A DNA stretch of 64,000 nucleotides from Spirosoma aureum (GTDB lineage: Bacteria; Bacteroidota; Bacteroidia; Cytophagales; Spirosomataceae), in contig NZ_CP050063.1 in NCBI RefSeq assembly GCF_011604685.1, forward strand, positions 4,548,501 to 4,612,500, in the 5' to 3' direction. Positions 35,616 to 43,483 of the stretch are shown piece by piece. The notes under the pieces were generated by a model that did not search any database, was not told the DNA's origin, and worked only from the letters and a program-made list of their open reading frames with translations. Numbering within the stretch: position 1 is the stretch's first letter; each line of letters begins with the position of its first letter. A program made the position numbers and the translations under genes.

Positions 35616-36392
35616 ATGGATATCGATGCTTATTTAAAACGAATTCACTACACCGACGAAGTAAATACGACGCTGACTACGTTGCGCAAACTTCATTGCC
35701 AACATCAGTTAAGCATACCAATTGAGAATTTATCAATTCATTATGGGCAGGAAATTATTCTTGATCCGGAGTCCTTATTTGATAAGATTATAACACGAAA
35801 ACGGGGCGGGTTTTGCTACGAACTAAATGGGCTTTTTTTCGAACTGCTACAGGCAATCGGTTTTCAGGTCAAGCGCGTATCAGGGCGGGTTCACGACGAT
35901 GTAAATGGATTTCATCCAGAATTTGACCACCTCTCGATCATTGCCCATGTCGATGGTATTGACTGGCTCGTTGATGTTGCCTTTGGCCGACACTTTCCGG
36001 TGTATCCGCTGTTATTGACACGAAATCAGATTCAGGAAGACCGAACCGGAAGATACCAGATTACGGAACTCGATGCTGACAATCTGGTCATTAAGCAACA
36101 GAATGAACAGGGAGACTGGATACCGGGCTATAGTTTTACCTGTATCCCAAGAGATCTGACTGACTTTGCGGAGATGTGCCACTTTCACCAAACGTCAAAG
36201 GAGTCTTTTTTCACCCGGAATAAGCTTTGTACAATCGTGACTCCACGTGGGCGAATTACGTTAACGGATCATACACTGAAAATTACGGAGAACGGGCAGG
36301 TTGTTGACCACGTTATTGCTGATCAGCTGGAATTTGAGGATTTTTTGCTCGACTGTTTTGGGATTAAAATGACCCGGCCCGCGCTTCATTAA
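35616..36392 (+). CDS. nat: Arylamine N-acetyltransferase
   Basis: 258 aa. The catalytic triad is intact: C67 in KRGGFCYELNGLFF, H105 in EFDHLSII and D120 in WLVDVAFG. NATs transfer acetyl from acetyl-CoA to arylamines and hydrazines such as isoniazid. The closing TAA at 36390-36392 overlaps the next ATG by one base, so it is translationally coupled to a LytTR gene. Confidence 0.92.
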   Translation: MDIDAYLKRIHYTDEVNTTLTTLRKLHCQHQLSIPIENLSIHYGQEIILDPESLFDKIITRKRGGFCYELNGLFFELLQAIGFQVKRVSGRVHDDVNGFHPEFDHLSIIAHVDGIDWLVDVAFGRHFPVYPLLLTRNQIQEDRTGRYQITELDADNLVIKQQNEQGDWIPGYSFTCIPRDLTDFAEMCHFHQTSKESFFTRNKLCTIVTPRGRITLTDHTLKITENGQVVDHVIADQLEFEDFLLDCFGIKMTRPALH

Positions 36393-37315
36393 TGGCCGAC
36401 ATAAATTACCGCTCTGTTCTGCCAACGTTCGTATACCTGAATTTACGTATGACATCCATTCAATACCCTGACAAAATCGCCCGACTCATCGGCATACCCA
36501 TCTGGGCTGTTTTATTTCGGCTCATTGGTGATCCGGCATCGCTCGGCGACTTAGTACAATCGCCAATTTTTTACCAGGATGTCGCTGTTGTAACGCTCGT
36601 TACCGGATTACTCTGGGCATTGAACCGCTGGCTTATCCGGGAAATGGACAGGCGCTATTCATGGGCAACCCAGCCTCTACAGCGGTTGCTGATACAGGGG
36701 GGCATTAGCCTGTCGGGAACAATACTGATCATTACGGTTTTTAGCCTGGTTTATAATAATTTGATTCTGCAACGTCCCGCTCCGTTTAACCTATCGATTA
36801 CCATATCCAACGATGTGCCGATTGGTTGCCTGTTTATCGTTTTGCTACACATGGCTTACACCATGTATTGGATGGTCAGCTACCATCGACTGACGGTAGC
36901 CGCTTTGCAGAATCGTATTGTTGCATTGGAGCATAGCCAGACAAACCCAGTTGAACAGTCCGAAAGTCGGAGTCAGGCACTAAAAACCCTGCTGGTCAAT
37001 CACGGCAAAGCCTTTGTGCCGGTTGCTACGGAACAGGTAGCGTACGTGTTCATAACCAACGAAATCAGTATTGTTAAAACCGCCGACAACAAATCATTTA
37101 CTGTAGACGCTACGCTTGAACAACTCAGCGAACGATTACCCGAAACCAGTTTTTTCCGGCTCAACCGCCAGTTTGTTGTCAATCGTCAGGCAATTCGTCG
37201 GGTCGAGAATGATGGCGCTGGGCGGTTGTTACTGCATCTACAACCTACTCATGCCGACGAAGTAGCCGTTAGCCGTCGGCGGGTAGCTGAGTTTCGGCGA
37301 TGGATGGAGCAATAA
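36392..37315 (+). CDS. Membrane-anchored LytTR DNA-binding protein
   Basis: 307 aa. Four likely membrane helices (about 28-165, IPIWAVLFRLIG, VVTLVTGLLWALNRW, then ISLSGTILIITVFSLVY and IGCLFIVLLHMAYTMYWM) are followed by a linker and a LytTR domain (about 205-305; FFRLNRQFVVNRQAIRRVEN is the core). There is no receiver, so activity is not controlled by phosphorylation in the usual way. The start is the ATG overlapping the nat stop; a later ATG at 36449 is possible. Being coupled to NAT it may sense an arylamine or regulate nat and the next genes. Confidence 0.9.
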   Translation: MADINYRSVLPTFVYLNLRMTSIQYPDKIARLIGIPIWAVLFRLIGDPASLGDLVQSPIFYQDVAVVTLVTGLLWALNRWLIREMDRRYSWATQPLQRLLIQGGISLSGTILIITVFSLVYNNLILQRPAPFNLSITISNDVPIGCLFIVLLHMAYTMYWMVSYHRLTVAALQNRIVALEHSQTNPVEQSESRSQALKTLLVNHGKAFVPVATEQVAYVFITNEISIVKTADNKSFTVDATLEQLSERLPETSFFRLNRQFVVNRQAIRRVENDGAGRLLLHLQPTHADEVAVSRRRVAEFRRWMEQ

Positions 37316-37461
37316 GGGCCTTCTAATCAATTTACGCTGGTTACCATTCAGTTTTTCATTCCTGCCACTCAACCCACACAACCATCCGGTGGGTAGTTAT
37401 TGAGCTATTCTGCACCGTTTTTGCGATCACCTTTGCAGCGTTCAAACAACGCTAATGACGC

Positions 37462-38052
37462 ATGATGAAAACGTTGCAATTCGTTCTTTTAGGGAGTCTG
37501 GTGTGTATCGGAACGGCTCGGGCACAGGTACAGGTAGTACCAGTCCAAAAAAGTCTGCCAATAACCATTAGTTTATTCGCTGAATCCATCAGCTTGCCCA
37601 CGATCAAACGGATTAAGAAAGGCGGTATCGGTATCAAAGTTGGTACCGAGTTCTATTACCGAAATCGACCCGGCTCCCAGTTGATACAAACCCTGACGAT
37701 TGGCTACTACCACCACCCACAGGTTCAAAATGGGCTGTTCATTAATTCCGAATTTGGGTATCGTACGTTCATCGGTAGTTTCTTTGCCGATGCGTTTTTG
37801 GGAGGAGGTGCGCTGTTGTTACGCCCCATGGCTCCTTCGTATGAGCGCAACGAAAGCACGGGAGCGTATCGTAAGGCATCGGCCACACAGCTCAAATTTA
37901 TGCCTTCTGTGCAAACGGGAATTGGCTATCGATTCCCAAATCGAGCCATGATTTTTGCCCATTATGAGCTATTTGGCGAGATGCCAATCCACAACGTCGT
38001 GTTGCCGCATCAGGCTCTAAGCATCGGTACCCGGTTTTTTATCCGCCAATAA
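37462..38052 (+). CDS. Putative outer membrane barrel protein
   Basis: 196 aa with a signal peptide ending CIGTARAQ. Alternating strands (IGIKVGTEFYYRNRPG, LINSEFGYRTFIGSFFADAF-like, GIGYRFPNRAMIFAHYEL) and a C-terminal LSIGTRFFIRQ indicate a small porin-like barrel. No family is recognised. A twin ATG gives starts at 37462 or 37465. Confidence 0.65.
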   Translation: MMKTLQFVLLGSLVCIGTARAQVQVVPVQKSLPITISLFAESISLPTIKRIKKGGIGIKVGTEFYYRNRPGSQLIQTLTIGYYHHPQVQNGLFINSEFGYRTFIGSFFADAFLGGGALLLRPMAPSYERNESTGAYRKASATQLKFMPSVQTGIGYRFPNRAMIFAHYELFGEMPIHNVVLPHQALSIGTRFFIRQ

Positions 38053-38099
38053 GCAGGCGATGCAGTAACGAACTGATTAATCCATAATTACAACTTGAA

Positions 38100-39251
38100 A
38101 TGAAAAGGAAAAAGACACTCCCTGTACTGGGAGGTGCGTGGCTTATGCTACTAGCCTGCACGACAGACCAAATACCACAACCAGTCGCCGAGTCGGGTTC
38201 ATCTGATAACTACCACAATCATCCCCGACAGGCCGACTACCAGGCCGCACTGCAAACATTCAGCCAGAAATGGAATTGCCCCGGATCAATTATGTTGCTT
38301 AAACGGGCCAACGAATCGGTTTGGGCAGATGCAGTTGGAAAAGCAAATCTCGAATACCAGACCGATCTTCGGATTAGCGACCAGTTTCGAATGGGGAGTA
38401 TAACCAAAACATTTGTAGCAACGGTCGTTATGAAGTTGCGGGAGCAGGGTAAACTTCAACTGGACGACAAACTGGCAACGCTACTGCCGGAGGTGATGGG
38501 TAAAATTCCCAATGCTGAACGGATAACCCTTCGGCACATGCTCTCGCATACGAGCGGTATTTTCGACCCGACCAACGATGATGGTCAATATCAGCTCGCT
38601 TTGCTCAATAACCCAGCTCGTCGAACGGCTATGTCAACCGATGAGGTGCTTGCCGAATACGTCTATGGGCGTCCACTCGATTTTAAGCCCGGCGACCGGT
38701 ACAGCTACAGCAATACCAACTACTGGCTAATCGGAAAACTGATCGAAAAGCAAACCGGGCAATCCTTGCAGCAGGCACTTGAGCAATTTATTGTCAAACC
38801 GATTGGCCTGAAAAATACATACATTGACCGGCGCGACGACCGAAACGTGGTTCGAGGGTATAATAACTTTTATGCCAATGGAAAGCTTATGGACGTCACC
38901 ACATTTGATCGCGCTGATAGCGACGGTCAGGCCAATGGCGGACTTATTTCGACCGCTGGAGACCTGTTTGCCTTCAGCAATGCCCTGTTCAGTGGAAAGC
39001 TGATCAGCCTGACTTCTGTAAAAGAAATGATGACTGTGCCGCCGGTTCGGCAGGGAACAACAGAATATGGTCTTGGCCTGGATTCGTATGAATCGCCCAT
39101 CGGAACCGCCTGGGGTCACAATGGAACACTGCTTGGGGTGGATGCAAACTGGTTCTATTTCCCCGATAAACAAGCGACTTACATCATTCTGGCGAACAAT
39201 GGGGGAGGAGCCGATAAATCGTTCGTGCACGATTTGTTGAGCAGGGAGTAA
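38100..39251 (+). CDS. Serine hydrolase, class C beta-lactamase fold, lipoprotein
   Basis: 383 aa. C20 in LMLLACTT fits a lipobox. The active-site motifs are present: S100-x-x-K103 in MGSITKTF, Y203-S-N205 in DRYSYSNTNYW and HNG in WGHNGTLLG as the third motif. Such proteins cleave D-Ala-D-Ala peptides, esters or D-amino-acid amides; a beta-lactamase role is not implied. It is 47 bp downstream of the barrel gene and followed by a bidirectional terminator. Confidence 0.9.
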   Translation: MKRKKTLPVLGGAWLMLLACTTDQIPQPVAESGSSDNYHNHPRQADYQAALQTFSQKWNCPGSIMLLKRANESVWADAVGKANLEYQTDLRISDQFRMGSITKTFVATVVMKLREQGKLQLDDKLATLLPEVMGKIPNAERITLRHMLSHTSGIFDPTNDDGQYQLALLNNPARRTAMSTDEVLAEYVYGRPLDFKPGDRYSYSNTNYWLIGKLIEKQTGQSLQQALEQFIVKPIGLKNTYIDRRDDRNVVRGYNNFYANGKLMDVTTFDRADSDGQANGGLISTAGDLFAFSNALFSGKLISLTSVKEMMTVPPVRQGTTEYGLGLDSYESPIGTAWGHNGTLLGVDANWFYFPDKQATYIILANNGGGADKSFVHDLLSRE

Positions 39252-39258
39252 AGCAAAA

Positions 39259-39329
39259 AAAGCAGGGATCAGAGATGAAAAAAGAGCAGGTAAGTGACCT
39301 GCCTGGCTTTCATCTTTGATCCCTGCTTT
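39259..39329. terminator. Bidirectional terminator between serine hydrolase and M1 peptidase
   Basis: Arms 39259-39278 and 39310-39329 pair at 19 of 20 positions; a second hairpin, gcaggt (39286-39291) with acctgc (39297-39302), sits inside. Ends are AAA and TTT. It lies between two convergent genes. Confidence 0.85.
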
Positions 39330-39337
39330 ACGGTTAA

Positions 39338-41215
39338 TTACTTCGTTTTCCAGATGTTGTTGCTGGTGTCAGCGTCCATAAAAATACCACCTTCCAGTTT
39401 TATCGACTGAACTTTCTTTTGTACCGGGAGATTGATCGTAGCCAGCTTCTGGTTGGATTTCCACAGGTTTGGTGTTTGGTGAAATGTTTCAGTTTTGCCA
39501 TCCGCGAAGGTTACGATAACGTCAACTGGTGCCACATAACCACCGATATTTTCCAGCGTAACAGTACATTTTGTTGGTGATGTTACAACTTTCTGAATCG
39601 CGAAATCAATGTAATGGTTACTGAAAAACCAATTATTCCAGAACCAGCTCAGGTCCTGCCCAGACGTATTATTAAAACTAAAAAACATATCCCACGGAGT
39701 AGGGTGTTTGCCATGCCAGCGATTCATAAATTCGTGCAGTGATTTTTTGAATGCCGCATCGCCCAGCAACTCTTTCAGGGCCAGATAGCCAATGGCAGCT
39801 TTCCCGTATTCATTATTGCCCAGCGCTGCACCACTCAGAATATTAGCGGGCGTAATAATCGGCAGGTCTTCTTCGGCTGAAGGATCTTTGCTCCAGAAGG
39901 CAACCCGAAACTGCTGGAAATTGCTGGTCGCTTTTTCGGTACCCAGGTCAGCCTGGCTAATTAGAAATTCCAGGGCCGTAACCCAGCCTTCGTCCATAAA
40001 CCCGTAGCGGGTTTCGTTGATGCCCATGTAAAAAGGAAACCAGGTATGAGCGATTTCATGCTCGGCCACAAAGCGCGAAAAGTTGAGGTCTGATGTGGTA
40101 GCATCATTCACCATCATGGGGTATTCCATGTCGGCAAAACCCTGAACAATGGTTGTTTTTGGATAGGGATACGGAATGCCGGGCCAGTTAGTCGAAAACC
40201 AGTCGAGCGAATGCCGACCGAAGCCAACCATCTGGTGAAAGTCTTTGGCCGTATCCAGAAAAGCAGCCTGAACACTGGAACGCCGATTCGTTGTTTTATC
40301 GACCACAACACTCGATGCATCCCAGACGTAATGATTGCTGATGCATAAGGCAATATCGGGCACATAATTCGCTTTCCATTTCCAGGAATTCACCTCCTGC
40401 TGTTTGGTAACATTGCCCGATGTTACGTCGGCAAGCGTAGCCACATGAATTATGGAATCGGTGCTCATCGATTCACTCAGACGTTTGGCAAAAGTAGGTT
40501 GTAAGACCTCGTCGGCATTGAGTAAATCGCCGGTGGCCCAGACCAGGTAATTTTTAGGTACGTTCACCGTAAATGTATACTCATTGAAGTCGTTATAGAA
40601 CTCCTGCGCTTCTGTAAACTCCGTACGATCCCAGCCGTAATAGTCGTCATAAACTGCCACACGGGGGTAAAAGTATGCCAGAAAGTAAGTTGTCGAATCA
40701 AGCGATCCTTCGCGATTGCTTTCAACCGAAATATCGTAATGCCAATCCAGCGCTAGCTTAACCGAATCACGTGGCATAAGCGGTTTTGTCAGCACAAGAC
40801 GCTTTGTGGTAGTGGTACCCGCATCCTGCCAGGTTTTGGTGGTGTTGTTTTCAGCGAACTTATCTATATGGATGCCCGAGGTCATGTAATCGGCAGAAGC
40901 GGGTGATTGTCGGACAGCACCTGGTTTATGGCTATTCAGAAATAGTTTGAAAACGAGCTGACGCAATGTGTCCGGGCTGTTGTTGATGTACGTAATTTCT
41001 TCGGTACCCCGAATGGTTCGATTGGGAGGACTAGCCGTAACGGTGATGGCATAGCGGGCGGAATTCTGCCAGTAATTTTTGCCGGGTTTTCCATCCATCG
41101 ATCGCGTTCCTTTCTGATACGCCTGCTTCATGTTACGCGGCATGTATAAGCGCTGAGCCTGACTGTTAACCACTGAAAACAAGGTAAGACAGCAAATAAG
41201 TACGATTTTTTTCAT
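39338..41215 (-). CDS. M1-family metallopeptidase, exported
   Basis: 625 aa with a signal peptide (cleavage about NSQAQ). The zinc motif HEIAH (H386 to H390) plus E409 in MDEGW fits M1 aminopeptidases of the gluzincin type, and TIVQGFADMEYPMMV holds the GAMEN-like exopeptidase motif in a changed form. The C-terminal part lacks the long ERAP-like helical domain but carries an Ig-like region. It probably trims N-terminal residues from extracellular peptides. Confidence 0.9.
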   Translation of the reverse strand: MKKIVLICCLTLFSVVNSQAQRLYMPRNMKQAYQKGTRSMDGKPGKNYWQNSARYAITVTASPPNRTIRGTEEITYINNSPDTLRQLVFKLFLNSHKPGAVRQSPASADYMTSGIHIDKFAENNTTKTWQDAGTTTTKRLVLTKPLMPRDSVKLALDWHYDISVESNREGSLDSTTYFLAYFYPRVAVYDDYYGWDRTEFTEAQEFYNDFNEYTFTVNVPKNYLVWATGDLLNADEVLQPTFAKRLSESMSTDSIIHVATLADVTSGNVTKQQEVNSWKWKANYVPDIALCISNHYVWDASSVVVDKTTNRRSSVQAAFLDTAKDFHQMVGFGRHSLDWFSTNWPGIPYPYPKTTIVQGFADMEYPMMVNDATTSDLNFSRFVAEHEIAHTWFPFYMGINETRYGFMDEGWVTALEFLISQADLGTEKATSNFQQFRVAFWSKDPSAEEDLPIITPANILSGAALGNNEYGKAAIGYLALKELLGDAAFKKSLHEFMNRWHGKHPTPWDMFFSFNNTSGQDLSWFWNNWFFSNHYIDFAIQKVVTSPTKCTVTLENIGGYVAPVDVIVTFADGKTETFHQTPNLWKSNQKLATINLPVQKKVQSIKLEGGIFMDADTSNNIWKTK

Positions 41216-41444
41216 AGAAAGACTTCTTATGTCAAATGCCGCCGGCGTTGTGGTGGAACGGCTCCCGGCGAAACACCTGTAGTGATATATTGGGCTAAAC
41301 TATTGAAAAAGCAGAACGCTGAATGAAAGCTTTACACAAACGGTAATTGCGTGGATTGGCGAATTCCCGCACAGTCGTTCAGCCTGTTGCCAGACAACAA
41401 TCCTGAAAGGAGGGGGTTTACAGTATAGACTCAACACTTGACAT

Positions 41445-42599
41445 ATGGAACTACAGCCTTTCACGATCAATATTCCACAGCTAACGCTGGACGATCTGCG
41501 TGAACGTCTGATCCGGACACGCTGGCCCGACGAAGTTGACGATTCCAACTGGGATTATGGTACTAATCGGGCTTATCTTCAGGAACTGGTACACTACTGG
41601 CATGATGTTTTCGACTGGCGTGAGCAGGAAGCTATGCTAAACCAGTTTCACCAGTTTAAGACAACGATCGAAGGTTTTGGGATTCATTTCATTCATGAAC
41701 GGGGAAAAGGCCCGAACCCCATCCCTATTCTGCTGACCCATGGCTGGCCGGATTCGTTTCTTCGGATGTATAAACTCATTCCGTTGCTGACCGATCCGGA
41801 AAAATACGGTGGGCGAGCCGAAGATTCCTTTGATGTTGTGGTACCTTCGATTCCTGGGTATGGGTTTTCGGATCGGCCCCGCGAAAAAGGGTTCACATCG
41901 GGGCGGGTAGCCGAACTGTTTACGCGGTTGATGACCGACAGTCTCGCTTATAGCCGATTTGGCGCTCATGGTGGCGACTGGGGCAGCAGCATTACAGAGC
42001 AGCTTGCCTTTGCTCATCCGGATTCCCTGATCGGTATTCACCTGACGGATATTCCTTACCATCATCTATTTACTGTAAAGCCTGATGAATTGACACCTGA
42101 AGAACAGGAGTACCTGAAAGCCGGTCAGACCTGGCAAATGAGTGAGGGGGCTTATGCGCTCATTCAGTCGACAAAGCCGCAGACACTTGCCTATGGACTG
42201 AATGATTCGCCCGCTGGACTGCTGGCGTGGATTATTGAAAAGTTTCAGCGGTGGAGTGATTCGGATGGTGTGTTAGAACGCAAGTTCACGAAAGAGGAAT
42301 TACTGACAAATGCAACGATCTATTGGGTGACAGAAACGATCAATTCATCGATTCGACTCTACTATGAAGCCCAGCATCAACCCCCTTACTCGACAACCGA
42401 ACGAACGGAGGTGCCAACCGGTGTTGCCCTTTTTCCTAAAGACCTGATTCCGCCCCCGAGAGCCTTTGCTGATCGATTTTTTAACGTACAGCGCTGGACG
42501 ATGATGCCCAAAGGCGGCCATTTTGCTGCGCTGGAAGAACCCGAATTGCTGGCTAAAGATATTCAGAGTTTTTTTCGACCACTTCGGGCATCTGCCTAA
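41445..42599 (+). CDS. Epoxide hydrolase (EHN-type alpha/beta hydrolase)
   Basis: 384 aa. The N-terminal EHN motif region ITIPQLTLDDLRERL-like (NIPQLTLDDLRERLIRTRWP) is followed by HGWP (99-102) with the oxyanion region, the nucleophile D178 in HGGDWGSS and a late His in PKGGHFAALEEPE. It should open epoxides to diols via an ester intermediate. It ends 101 bp before a strong terminator and appears monocistronic. Confidence 0.9.
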   Translation: MELQPFTINIPQLTLDDLRERLIRTRWPDEVDDSNWDYGTNRAYLQELVHYWHDVFDWREQEAMLNQFHQFKTTIEGFGIHFIHERGKGPNPIPILLTHGWPDSFLRMYKLIPLLTDPEKYGGRAEDSFDVVVPSIPGYGFSDRPREKGFTSGRVAELFTRLMTDSLAYSRFGAHGGDWGSSITEQLAFAHPDSLIGIHLTDIPYHHLFTVKPDELTPEEQEYLKAGQTWQMSEGAYALIQSTKPQTLAYGLNDSPAGLLAWIIEKFQRWSDSDGVLERKFTKEELLTNATIYWVTETINSSIRLYYEAQHQPPYSTTERTEVPTGVALFPKDLIPPPRAFADRFFNVQRWTMMPKGGHFAALEEPELLAKDIQSFFRPLRASA

Positions 42600-42700
42600 A
42601 CTACTATTGCATTTTGAAAGGCGTTGGTTAACGTTGGCTGGATCAATTTGCCGCTTCCAAAATAGTAGTCATCCCAGCTGTAAGCTTCTACGTATCAATC

Positions 42701-42747
42701 AAAACAGAACATCCCGAAAGTGCAAAACTTTCGGGATGTTCTGTTTT
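42701..42747. terminator. 21-bp perfect bidirectional terminator
   Basis: Arms 42701-42721 and 42727-42747 are exact complements with a 5-nt loop. AAAA opens the first arm and the plus-strand T-tract follows. It serves both the epoxide hydrolase gene (plus) and the ferritin-like gene (minus). Confidence 0.9.
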
Positions 42748-42764
42748 TGCAATAAGAAAAGGAA

Positions 42765-43403
42765 TTAAACCCCCAAGGGTCCACCCAGCGTTACGTCTGC
42801 ATCTGTGCCATGAATCGGATGACGGCTGGCATGATGGCTACCCGGATGTTTTTCTTCTTCCTCTCTGGAACGGGTGTTCACGAATGATTCGGCCAGGGTC
42901 GTTAATTTATGATCGGTTGCTTTCTCTTCTTCGAGTGTTTGGGCCAGTAGTTCCGCCGACTGAGTAAAATCAAGCACATTGGCCAGTGTCAGGAGCGATC
43001 CATAAATGGCAATTTCGTAATGCTCGATTTTCTGCGCGGCAATGATCAGAGCCGCATCGCGCGTCAAAGAGCCCTGTTCCGTTTCCGAAACGACCTGATG
43101 GGCATCACTAATCAGCCCGTCAATAGCATGTGATATATGATCCTCGGTCTTTATGCCAATTATTTTGAATATCTCTTCCAGACGTTCCACCTGATTACGG
43201 CTTTCTTCCTGATGTTGCAGAAAAGCCGAACGTACCTCATTGGTCGTACTGGCGTCAGCCTGATCGCCAAGGGCGTGGAGCGAACGCTTTTCTGAATAAT
43301 AAACACGCTTGAGTTCGCTGATAAACAGATCGCGTAACCCTTCGTCGGCCGAAGAGTCATTACCACTGAAAAAACTTCCTATTTTATCTGCCAACGATGC
43401 CAT
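42765..43403 (-). CDS. yciE: YciE/DUF892 ferritin-like protein
   Basis: 212 aa. The four-helix bundle has E and H residues at metal-bridge positions: LFISELKRVYYSEKRSL, FLQHQEESRNQVERLEEIF, AAQKIEHYEIAIYGSL and LEEEKATDHKL. YciE-like proteins are associated with stress (osmotic, oxidative, biofilm) and bind iron. The extra N-terminus (GSFFSGNDSSADEG) and histidine-rich C-terminus (HPGSHHASRHPIHG) are beyond the usual domain. It appears monocistronic. Confidence 0.88.
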   Translation of the reverse strand: MASLADKIGSFFSGNDSSADEGLRDLFISELKRVYYSEKRSLHALGDQADASTTNEVRSAFLQHQEESRNQVERLEEIFKIIGIKTEDHISHAIDGLISDAHQVVSETEQGSLTRDAALIIAAQKIEHYEIAIYGSLLTLANVLDFTQSAELLAQTLEEEKATDHKLTTLAESFVNTRSREEEEKHPGSHHASRHPIHGTDADVTLGGPLGV

Positions 43404-43483
43404 GATTTTTGGTTGTATTAGAACTAATGAGTTGATTAATTTAACAACGCCTGATTCGAATTGTTTTCATCTAAAAGGTACTA

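Noticed and set aside
38100..39251. Class C beta-lactamase call
   Set aside because: The fold and motifs fit, but the lipobox and the lack of an AmpR gene or other beta-lactamase context fit a serine hydrolase as well; no resistance claim is made.
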